The translations under genes were made by a program, and so were the position numbers. The notes under the pieces were generated by a model. The model was not told where the DNA came from. It did no database searches and was given only the letters and a program-made list of their open reading frames with translations. This document shows, piece by piece, positions 47,086 to 59,600 of a stretch of 64,000 nucleotides of DNA. The stretch's first letter is position 1, and each line of letters begins with the position of its first letter. Source of the stretch: Arenicola marina (lineage: Eukaryota; Annelida; Polychaeta; Arenicolidae); the NCBI GenBank assembly GCA_964019135.1, contig OZ025255.1, positions 27,467,188-27,531,187 on the forward strand, written 5' to 3'.

Positions 47086-50000
47086 ATCTTTACACCGTGA
47101 TCTGTGCGTGTACTAACTGCATGTACATGTGTATCTTGACTTATAAAGTCGACACTGCTTAAGGCACTTAAAACTCAGTTCGCTTCGGACTACACGAGCC
47201 GCCTCTATGAACAGACCCTAATTATAGCTAAGCCAGATAAGATAAGACCAAACGTCGGTCGATATCATCTACTAAAATCCAGGTGTTCGCCATCGCTTAC
47301 GAAACCGTCTCATGTGGGCTCAGGTCTTTTCACTGCTTGTGAATACTTCTTAGTTGAAATACTTAAACTGACATAAATTTACAATGAGCTAGTCGTGGCG
47401 ACGTTGTTATGTACTTGTGACGACACAAAAACATTAAGGCGCCGCCCCACCACCTCATCTCCCGGAGAGGTTTTGTATGTAAGTACATATTGAAGTGGAT
47501 ACAGCGATAAATCAAACACTGTAGATCTATATACACCATGTAGTGAATTGCCAAACGTAAAATCTGTATCGAACAATGCAGCGAGCGTAATGACCATGGT
47601 GACTGCCGCGATCTTGTAACCACCAAGTATCGTACACATTATACATGCGTCTTTTAAGGGCTCTGCATGGGTGGTATGCATACGCCACACTTAGGCTACG
47701 CCCAGACTTAGCGCTAGGTCGGACATTTGTCGAGCGATTATATGGGTTCAAAATAGGTAAGTTGTCACCCAAGAGGTGCTTTTCTGAAATAAGAAAGTTA
47801 AAATTATATTGCGTATGATTTCTGGACCATGAACAGAACCACAACGAGCTGGTGAGGCTACGAGGGGGATTATAAATACAAGAACCTTATTTGGAAGAAT
47901 CTTGATGTTGCGATAAGTCCTAATAAACGATGGAAGCAGACCAATTCTTTAGCACAACCTTTATTAAGACACGACAAGGCACAACAATAGCACTTATATG
48001 CATCGGGCGGGCAGTAACATATTGCATACATTATCAAAAGACTATAATTATTAGGCTGGACTGGCCTTTACACCTGAATAGGCGGTTAACCGTTAAAATT
48101 ACTTCAAAATCTGACTGCAGAAAAAGCGGACCACCCGTTGAAATCAGACAGGTATGTGACCTATGTGAGGTATGCGAAGAAGGGCGCAGAGTGTTGGGGC
48201 GGGTATCGGGGCTATGTGTGTTGAGACCTGATAGTTCAACGGGCTCAGGCAAACCGAATTTGGTTACTATTATGTACAGCCAGTTAGTCAACCCGATGGT
48301 AGTTTCCTGTAAATCGAACACACTCCATAGTATAGAACAGGTATGTATCTCCATTCGCTGATCAACAACCGTGAACAGCCCTCTTTAGCCGGGCAGCGAC
48401 TCGGCCACCGCGTGCTTTTGACTAGTTTTCACTATTTCAAAAATGAAACATTTCGTTAACTTCACCTGAGCTAAATGATACGCTTTTCTTCTATCAATGT
48501 TTGGGCAGATAAGAATGTGGAGTATATGGCGTGACAATATATAGATGTAAAGCTATATACATAAGGTGGACAGTGTTGTTTTGGTTTAAAATGAAGACCG
48601 TAAGCGGACATACGATGACGAAACACAATATCAGATCTGCGTATCCCATGGTACACACACGATATCACGGGCTTAGGTATTTTGATCCAAATTGCGCCAC
48701 GCTTCAGTTATCCCACAGCTAGCTTGGCGCATTTCCGGGGCGCCATATTTAAAAGCGAGAAGGAAACAAATAAAACAGATGGGTGGGTTGTAAAGTCCCA
48801 CTTCGCGACGCTGTTAGAACGCCCATTGAACACCAAGGTGTGACCAGATCGCGCAACGCTATATTATGTCTGAACATCTAGAAGGTTCGGGGGACATCAC
48901 CATGTGACGTATGAACCACGGCCACCATGATGACGTCATGTATTTACCTGACAAAGTATTTACATGACAAGTGACGAAAACAGATGACCCCAACGTAAAC
49001 TGTAGCCCAGCCAGTCTGTCCAATATCAATACCGCTACAACGACAAACCTCTGTTTCCACAAATGATGTAACTGTGAACTTGCCCTCTGGCACAGGCACA
49101 CAATGGAACTGCAGTCTTAGATAATTAAACTGCAATTTGCACATAATAACGGCGTTTGACAGTGCGCCACTTAATAAAAGGCAGACAGGTAGACAGAGAG
49201 AGACAAACGTCGTTATGTTTCGTCAGGACCACGGACGTAAATCTGTCTGTGAGGTTTGTAAGATGTCATACAGTGTTTCGAATCTTATAGCAAAAATACG
49301 TATAACAAGTTTTAATATGTCAAAGCAATGCGTTGGAGACATAAATCAAGTATTTATCACATGCAAAAATATTACTTATATTATATGAAATATTTGTCGA
49401 TACCATTAGTACCATTATCACAACACTGCCTATGCATTTCTACACCTTATCTGTAACAGATGTTTTCATTGCCTTAAAGGCTTGGATTATCTGTTATAGA
49501 AGTGAAGCACACACAGAAAGCAGTTTAATAAACATACATGCACATCCACGGCTAATATTGAAAAGTACAACTACACATCATAAAGCGATTCCGTTACCTA
49601 CACCGCTTCGTACATACGAATGCAGGATAAGCACGTTGAATATGTGACTATTATTTCGGCCTCTCATAATGCCTTCATGCCTGCAGCACCGTCGGTCTCG
49701 TGACGAAATGCCATTCCGTCATACATAAGTCACAAAAGTCACAAATTTTGTACATGCATGCTAGTTATCACACGTAGAAAATTGGCAATACATATGCCGT
49801 AAAAACCACGAGACCTGATAACAAGTTGTACTTTTAGAAGTACAGTAAATCCTAAAAAAAATAAACAGGTAAATCTTTTATCGTCGGTATACCAAAGGTA
49901 GAAATGTGGTCAGTAGCTTGAAAGTTAATTCTATACTCTTTAATACTTTCTACACAGAGAGTATTTCTGCACGCGCTATAATAACTGATATTGTGACGGA

Positions 50001-50143
50001 CATCTCTCCTTTCACAAACGTTTTATTTGTGATCATATTGCCTGCATAACGAGCATCACATATGGACCAATCGCGACCATTCCAATGCAAGTTTCTTCGA
50101 TATTATAAGTCGTGAAGGACAGAGCCCAAAAGCGCATCGAAAA
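47086..50143. other. intergenic region and probable SERINC 3' UTR
   Basis: No gene was supported. Open frames of about 100-140 codons at 47.5-48.4 kb overlap on both strands and have no recognised features. The right end should contain the 3' UTR of the minus-strand SERINC gene. Confidence 0.45.
50022..50027 (-). promoter_or_regulatory. possible poly(A) signal of SERINC
   Basis: AATAAA on the minus strand about 115 bp after the SERINC stop codon. Confidence 0.45.
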
Positions 50144-50633
50144 TCAAACTTTGACGCCCTTTTTGCGCCCGGATAAACTCTCCACAGACGACGTAAGAAC
50201 AGATTGGCGCAGCTGTGACGTACTTCCGGTTTTTTTCCCGCGTCCCGTTAGACTCTCTCTGGATCCCAGGTCGTCCCGGAGTTTGGCGCTCCCGTTACTC
50301 GCCAGGCTTTGTCGGGATCCGCTGAGCTCCCCGCGCACGGCAACCGTCCTCGGGTTGCTAGGCCCCGGGGTCGGGGAGGTAGGGGCCTCCTCCGCCTCCT
50401 CCTCGCCTTCCCCCCGCCCCGTCAGCTCCATGCCTGCCGAGGCGCCATCTGGCGAGTCGCTGACCCGGCGCCGCTTGGGGCGCTTGTCGAGAGTGGAGAA
50501 GTCCCTGTTGGGCAGACAGCGCGGCACGAACAGCGTCCAGCCGTACACCAGGGCACAGCTCCAACTGGAGGCCATCTTCACCCACACGGAGGGCCAGTTA
50601 GAACCCAGCGTCCCTATCTCAGACTTCTCAGGT
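50144..50633 (-). CDS. SERINC: SERINC terminal exon with C-terminal extension
   Basis: Acceptor CCCTGCAG. The first base completes a lysine codon, and 162 residues follow. The first 46 (to NRDFS) are the conserved SERINC ending with its last membrane segment. The rest is hydrophilic, Ser/Gly/Arg-rich with a basic KRPKRRR and an acidic EGEEEAEEA stretch, ending GRKKGVKV. Confidence 0.9.
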
Positions 50634-53600
50634 CTGCAGGGGATACACCAAATATTTTCATTACACATGGCCGATAATAGTTCTACCACTCCCTATCGTA
50701 TCGCACACGAAATATTAGTACAATGTATTACACTGTGATTCAGTTAATAACGGTTTATCACAGCATTCTCTTGTACCACATGGTGAACTTTACTTACATA
50801 TATCACAAGGAAACTGTATTTACTGGAGCCATGTGATGAGTTGTACTTACTTGTACCACATAATGAACTTTACTTACATATATCACAAAGAAAACTGTAT
50901 TTACTCGAGCCATGCGATGAGCTGTACTGACTTGTACCAGATGGTGAACTTTACTTACATATATCACAAAGAAAACTGTATTTACTGGAGCCATGTGATG
51001 AGTTGTACTTACTTGTACCACATGGTGAACTTTACTTACATATATCACAAAGAAAACTGTATTTACTGGAGCCATGCGATGACCTGTACTTACTTGTACC
51101 ACATCGTAAGCTGCATCATGATGTAGAGGGACGCCAGTGAGAAGACGAAGTGAAAGAAGGAGTAGCTGTAGAGAACGCCCTCTGCCTCATCGTGAATGAC
51201 GTCACCACATGGCACACCGGCTAACTCAGGATCTAAATACCAAAAAGATTACAAACTATGTGTCCGTATGTTACATACCCAACAAATGGAAAATGTTTGT
51301 GAATTAAGCGATGCTACTTCTCTCCTATATCATATCATATTATATTATTCCGTCCTGATATTTAAAGTATGGTAGGTAAGTATATTGGAAGCAAACATAT
51401 ATTACAAATTGAATAACGTTCACACAATAGAGACAATTGAATTACACACCACAATACGTATTGGTGTTATGAAGAGTAAACCAGAACTTACCGAAACATC
51501 CACAGCACGGGTTTTCATTTAGCTTCAAAAGCGAAAATGGAAGACCAAAAATATATTATTTGTTACACTTATAACTATACTTAAAATTAACTATATACAT
51601 ATACAGGTGTACTTTATTCGCTGTTATTTCCTGGATTAACCGCCCCTTATATGTGCAATGACAGATTGAAGGAAGTTAACACCGATTAATTAATATGAAA
51701 AACATTAGTCTAATTACGCGTCATTCATTTCAATTAGACAGAAAAGTTCACGAATCTAGAGACACATGCGATATGGCCACGTCAAGCCGCTCTGCCTTTT
51801 ACCTCGAAATCCCTCTTTAAAACACCGAATTTTTCAGCATTTTGGGAAGTCATCAAACTACAATATAAAATAAATGATCATGACAACTTAGGGCAAATGG
51901 GACCAAATCTCTCATCTGGTCTGATAAGCAAATAAAGTAAGAAAAATAGCGCAGAGAATAAGGGGCGTTTTGCTTTCTGAGAAAGACCATCTTCACCAAA
52001 TGAAACTAAATTAAAATGGCGTGACATGGTCTAGCAGCACACAGACGTTTTCCAACCATAACGAATAAAAAAAACGATTATGATAGAATACGTGGACAAT
52101 CTGTCCGATAAAGTGACCGAGAGGATCATGTAACTAACCTGGCGTATATAGCGGTGTAAGAGAGGATGATGTGACTAACCTTGCGTATATAGCGGTGACT
52201 GGGAGGATGATGTGACTAAGCTGGCGTATATAGCGGTCACTGAGAGGATGATGTGACTAACCTGGCGGATATAGCGGTGACTGAGGATGAAGTGACTAAC
52301 CTGGCGTATATAGCGGTGACTGAGAGGATGATGAGACTAACCTGGCCTATATAGCGGTGACTGAGAGGATGATGTGACTAACCTGGCGTATATAACGGTG
52401 ACTGAGAGAATGAAGTGACTAACCTGGCGTATATAGCGGTGACTGAGGATGAAGTGACTAACCTGGCGTATATAGCGGTGACTGAGAGGATGATGTGACT
52501 AACCTGGCGTATATAGCGCTGACTGAGGATGATGTGACTAACCTGGCGTATATAACGGTGACTGAGAGGATGATGTGACTAACCTGGCATATATAGCGGT
52601 GACTGAGGATGATGTGACTAACCTGGCGTATATAGCGGTGACTGAGAGGATGATGTGACTAACCTGGCGTATATAGCGGTGACTGAGAGGATGATGAGAC
52701 TAACCTGGCCTATACAGCGGTGACCGAGAGGATGATGTGACTAACCTGGCCTATATAGCGGTGACTGAGAGGATGATGTGACTAACCTGGCGTATATAGC
52801 GCTGACTGAGGATGATGTGACTAACCTGGCGTATATAACGGTGACTGAGAGGATGATGAGACTAACCTGGCGTATATAGCGGTGACTGAGAGAATGATGT
52901 GACTAACCTGGCGTATATTGCGGTGACTGAGAGGATGATGTGACTAACCTGGCGTATATTGCGGTGACTGAGAGGATGATGTGACTAACCTAGCCTATAT
53001 AGCGGTGACTGAGAGGATGATGTGACTAACCTGGCGTATATAGCGCTGACTGAGGATGATGTGACTAACCTGGCGTATATAACGGTGACTGAGAGGATGA
53101 TGAGACTAACCTGGCGTATATAGCGGTGACTGAGAGAATGATGTGACTAACCTGGCGTATATAGCGGTGACTGAGAGGATGATGAGACTAACCTAGCCTA
53201 TATAGCGGTGACAGAGAATGATGTGACTAACCTGGCGTATATAGCGCTGACTGAGGATGATGTGACTAACCTGGCGTATATAGCGGTGACTGAGAGAATG
53301 ATGTGACTAACCTAGCCTATATAGCGGTGACTGAGAGGATGATGTGACTAACCTGGCGTATATAGCGCTGACTGAGGATGATGTGACTAACCTGGCGTAT
53401 ATAACGGTGACTGAGAGGATGATGAGACTAACCTGGCGTATATAGCGGTGACTGAGAGAATGATGTGACTAACCTGGCGTATATAGCGGTGACTGAGAGG
53501 ATGATGTGACTAACCTGGCGTATATAGCGGTGACAGAGAATGATGTGACTAACCTGGCGTATATAGCGCTGACTGAGGATGATGTGACTAACCTGGCGTA

Positions 53601-56600
53601 TATAGCGGTGACTGAGAGGATGATGTGACTAACCTAGCCTATATAGCGGTGACTGAGAGGATGATGTGACTAACCTGGCGTATATAGCGCTGACTGAGGA
53701 TGATGTGACTAACCTGGCGTATATAACGGTGACTGAGAGGATGATGAGACTAACCTGGCGTATATAGCGGTGACTGAGAGAATGATGTGACTAACCTGGC
53801 GTATATAGCGGTGACTGAGAGGATGATGAGACTAACCTAGCCTATATAGCGGTGACAGAGAATGATGTGACTAACCTGGCGTATATAGCGCTGACTGAGG
53901 ATGATGTGACTAACCTGGCGTATATAGCGGTGACTGAGAGAATGATGTGACTAACCTGGCGTATATTGCGGTGACTGAGAGGATGATGTGACTAACCTGG
54001 CGTATATTGCGGTGACTGAGAGGATGATGAGACTAACCTGGCGTATATAGCGGTGACTGAGAGGATGATGAGACTAACCTGGCGTATATAGCGGTGACTG
54101 AGAGAATGATGTGACTAACCTGGCGTATATTGCGGTGACTGAGAGGATGATGTGACTAACCTGGCGTATATTGCGGTGACTGAGAGGATGATGTGACTAA
54201 CCTAGCCTATATAGCGGTGACAGAGAATGATGTGACTAACCTGGCGTATATAGCGGTGACTGAGAGAATGATGTGACTAACCTGGCGTATATTGCGGTGA
54301 CTGAGAGGATGATGTGACTAACCTAGCCTATATAGCGGTGACAGAGAATGATGTGACTAACCTGGCGTATATAGCGGTGACTGAGAGGATGATGTGACTA
54401 ACCTAGCCTATATAGCGGTGACAGAGAATGATGTGACTAACCTGGCGTATATAGCGCTGACTGAGGATGATGTGACTAACCTGGCGTATATAGCGGTGAC
54501 TGAGAGAATGATGTGACTAACCTGGCGTATATTGCGGTGACTGAGAGGATGATGTGACTAACCTAGCCTATATAGCGGTGACAGAGAATGATGTGACTAA
54601 CCTGGCGTATATAGCGCTGACTGAGGATGATGTGACTAACCTAGCCTATATGGCGGTGACTGAGAGAATGATGTGACTAACCTGGCGTATATAGCGGTGA
54701 CTGAGGATGAAGTGACTAACCTGGCGTATATAGCGGTGACTGAGGATGAAGTGACTAACCTGGCGTATATAGCGGTGACTGAGAGGATGATGTGACTAAC
54801 CTGGCGTATATAGCGCTGACTGAGGATGATGTGACTAACCTAGCCTATATGGCGGTGACTGAGAGAATGATGTGACTAACCTGGCGTATATAGCGGTGAC
54901 TGAGGATGAAGTGACTAACCTGGCGTATATAGCGGTGACTGAGAGGATGATGTGACTAACCTGGCGTATATAGCGCTGACTGAGGATGATGTGACTAACC
55001 TGGCGTATATAGCGGTGACTGAGAGAATGATGTGACTAACCTGGCCTATATAGCGGTGACTGAGAGGATCATGTAACTAACCTGGCGTATATAGCGGTGT
55101 AAGAGAGGATGATGTGACTAACCTGGCGTATATAGCGGTGACTGAGAGGATGATGTGACTAACCTTGCGTATATAGCGGTGACTTAGAGGATGATGTGAC
55201 TAACCTGGCCTATATAGCGGTGACTGAGAGGATGGTGTGACTAACCTGGCGTATATAGCGGTGACTGAGGATGAAGTGACTAACCTGGCGTATATAGCGG
55301 TGACTGAGAGGATGATGTGACTAACCTGGCGTATATAGCGGTGAATGAGAGGATGATGTGACTAACCTGGCGTATATAGCGGTGACTGAGAGAATGATGT
55401 GACTAACCTGGCCTATATAGCGGTGACTGAGAGAATGATGTGACTAACCTGGCGTATATAGCGGTGACTGAGGATGAAGTGACTAACCTGGCGTATATAG
55501 CGGTGACTGAGAGGATGATGTGACTAACCTGGCCTATATAGCGGTGAATGAGAGGATGATGTGACTAACCTGGCGTATATAGCGGTGACTGAGGATGAAG
55601 TGACTAACCTGGCGTATATAGCGGTGACTGAGAGGATGATGTGACTAACCTGGCGTATATAGCGCTGACTGAGGATGATGTGACTAACCTGGCGTATATA
55701 GCGGTGACTGAGAGGATGATGTGACTAACCTGGCCTATATAGCGGTGAATGAGAGGATGATGTGACTAACCTGGCGTATATAGCGGTGACTGAGGATGAA
55801 GTGACTAACCTGGCGTATATAGCGGTGACTGAGAGAATGATGTGACTAACCTGGCCTATATAGCGGTGACTGAGAGAATGATGTGACTAACCTGGCGTAT
55901 ATAGCGGTGACTGAGGATGAAGTGACTAACCTGGCGTATATAGCGGTGACTGAGAGGATGATGTGACTAACCTGGCCTATATAGCGGTGAATGAGAGGAT
56001 GATGTGACTAACCTGGCGTATATAGCGGTGACTGAGGATGAAGTGACTAACCTGGCGTATATAGCGGTGACTGAGAGGATGATGTGACTAACCTGGCGTA
56101 TATAGCGCTGACTGAGGATGATGTGACTAACCTGGCGTATATAGCGGTGACTGAGAGGATGATGTGACTAACCTGGCCTATATAGCGGTGAATGAGAGGA
56201 TGATGTGACTAACCTGGCGTATATAGCGGTGACTGAGGATGAAGTGACTAACCTGGCGTATATAGCGGTGACTGAGAGGATGATGTGACTAACCTGGCGT
56301 ATATAGCGCTGACTGAGGATGATGTGACTAACCTGGCGTATATAGCGGTGACTGAGAGGATCATGTAACTAACCTGGCGTATATAGCGGTGTAAGAGAGG
56401 ATGATGTGACTAACCTGGCGTATATAGCGGTGACTGAGAGGATGATGTGACTAACCTTGCGTATATAGCGGTGACTTAGAGGATGATGTGACTAACCTGG
56501 CCTATATAGCGGTGACTGAGAGGATGGTGTGACTAACCTGGCGTATATAGCGGTGACTGAGGATGAAGTGACTAACCTGGCGTATATAGCGGTGACTGAG

Positions 56601-59600
56601 GATGATGAGACTAACCTGGCCTATATAGCGGTGACTGAGAGAATGATGTGACTAACCTGGCCTATATAGCGGTGACTGAGAGGATGATGTGACTAACCTG
56701 GCGTATATAGCGGTGACTGAGGATGAAGTGACTAACCTGGCTTATATAGCGGTGACTGAGAGGATGATGTGACTAACCTGGCGTATATAGCGCTGACCGA
56801 GAGAATGATGTGACTAACCTGGCCTATATAGCGGTGACTGAGAGGATGATGTGACTAACCTGGCCTATATAGCGGTGACTGAGAGGATGATGTGACTAAC
56901 CTGGCGTATATAGCGGTGGCTGAGAGGATGATGTGACTAACCTGGCGTATATAGCGGTGACTGAGAGGATGATGTGACTAACCTTGCGTATATAGCGGTG
57001 ACTTAGAGGATGATGTGACTAACCTGGCCTATATAGCGGTGACTGAGAGGATGGTGTGACTAACCTGGCGTATATAGCGGTGGCTGAGAGGATGATGTGA
57101 CTAACCTTGCGTATATAGCGGTGACTTAGAGGATGATGTGACTAACCTGGCCTATATAGCGGTGAATGAGGATGAAGTGACTAACCTGGCGTATATAGCG
57201 GTGACTGAGGATGATGAGACTAACCTGGCCTATATAGCGGTGACTGAGAGAATGATGTGACTAACCTGGCCTATATAGCGGTGAATGAGAGGATGATGTG
57301 ACTAACCTGGCGTATATAGCGGTGACTGAGGATGAAGTGACTAACCTGGCTTATATAGCGGTGACTGAGAGGATGATGTGACTAACCTGGCGTATATAGC
57401 GCTGACCGAGAGAATGATGTGACTAACCTGGCCTATATAGCGGTGACTGAGAGGATGATGTGACTAACCTGGCCTATATAGCGGTGACTGAGAGGATGAT
57501 GTGACTAACCTGGCGTATATAGCGGTGGCTGAGAGGATGATGTGACTAACCTGGCGTATATAGCGGTGACTGAGAGGATGATGTGACTAACCTTGCGTAT
57601 ATAGCGGTGACTTAGAGGATGATGTGACTAACCTGGCCTATATAGCGGTGACTGAGAGGATGGTGTGACTAACCTGGCGTATATAGCGGTGGCTGAGAGG
57701 ATGATGTGACTAACCTGGCGTATATAGCGGTGACTTAGAGGATGATGTGACTAACCTGGCCTATATAGCGGTGACTGAGAGGATGATGTGACTAACCTGG
57801 CGTATATAGCGGTGGCTGAGAGGATGCTGTGACTAACCTGGCGTATATAGCGGTGACTGAGAGGATGATGTGACTAACCTGGCCTATATAGCGGTGACTG
57901 AGAGGATGATGTGACTAACCTTGCGTATATAGCGGTGACTTAGAGGATGATGTGACTAACCTGGCCTATATAGCGGTGACTGAGAGGATGATGTGACTAA
58001 CCTGGCCTATATAGCGGTGACTGAGAGGATGATGTGACTAACCTAGCCTATATAGCGGTGACTGAGAGGATGATGTGACTAACCTGGCTTATATAGCGGT
58101 GACTGAGAGGATGATGTGACTAACCTGGCGTATATAGCGGTCACTGAGAGGATGATGTGACTAACCTTGCGTATATAGCGGTGACTTAGAGGATGATGTG
58201 ACTAACCTGGCCTATATAGCGGCGACTGAGAGGATGATGTGACTAACCTGGCCTATATAGCGGTGACTGAGAGGATGATGTGACTAACCTAGCCTATATA
58301 GCGGTGACTGAGAGGATGATGTGACTAACCTGGCGTATATAGCGGTGACTGAGAGGATGATGTGACTAACCTGGCGTATATAGCGCTGACCGAGAGGATG
58401 ATGTGACTAACCTGGTGTATCTAGCGGTGACTGACAGGATGATGTGACTAACCTGGCCTATATAGCGGTGACTGAGAGGATGAAGTGACTAACCTGGCGT
58501 ATATAGGGGTGACCGAGAGGATGATGTGACTAACCTGGCGTATATAGCGGTGACTGAGAGGATGATGTGACTAACCTGGCCTATATAGCGGTGACTGAGA
58601 GGATGATGTGACTAACCTGGCGTATATAGCGGTGACTGAGAGGATGTGGTGACTAACCTGGCCTATATAGCAGTGACTGAGAGGATGCTGTGACCAACCT
58701 GGCGTATATAGCGATGACTGAGAGGATGATGTGACTAACCTAGCCTATATAGCGGTGACTGAGAGGATGATGAGACTAACCTGGCGTATATAGCGGTGGC
58801 TGAGAGGATGCTGTGACTAACCTGGCGTATATAGCGGTGACTGAGAGGATGATGTGACTAACCTGGCCTATATAGCGGTGACTGAGAGGATGATGTGACT
58901 AACCTGGCCTATATAGCGGTGACTGAGAGGATGATGTGACTAACCTAGCCTATATAGCGGTGACTGAGAGGATGATGTGACTAACCTGGCGTATATAGCG
59001 GAGACTGAGAGGATGATGTGACTAACCTGGCATATATAGCGGTGACTGAGGATGATGTGACTAACCTGGCGTATATAGCGGTCACTGAGAGGATGATGTG
59101 ACTAACTTTGCGTATATAGCGGTGACTTAGAGGATGATGTGACTAACCTGGCCTATATAGCGGTGACTGAGAGGATGATGTGACTAACCTGGTCTATATA
59201 GCGGTGACTGAGAGGATGATGTGACTAACCTAGCCTATATAGCGGTGACTGAGAGGATGATGTGACTAACCTTGCGTATATAGCGGTGACTGAGAGGATG
59301 ATGAGACTAACCTGGCCTATATGGCGGTGACTGAGAGGATGATGTGACTAACCTGGCGTATATAGCGCTGACTGAGGATGATGTGACTAACCTTGCGTAT
59401 ATAGCGGTGACTGAGAGGATGATGAGACTAACCTGGCCTATATAGCGGTGACTGAGAGGATGATGTGACTAACCTGGCCTATATGGCGGTGACTGAGAGG
59501 ATGATGTGACTAACCTGGCGTATATAGCGCTGACTGAGGATGATGTGACTAACCTGGCGTATATAGCGGTGACTGAGGATGATGTGGCTAACCTGGCCTA

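Noticed and set aside
47379-48361. Open frames of 100-143 codons on both strands
   Set aside because: They overlap each other, have no recognised motif or splice context, and lie where intergenic DNA is expected.
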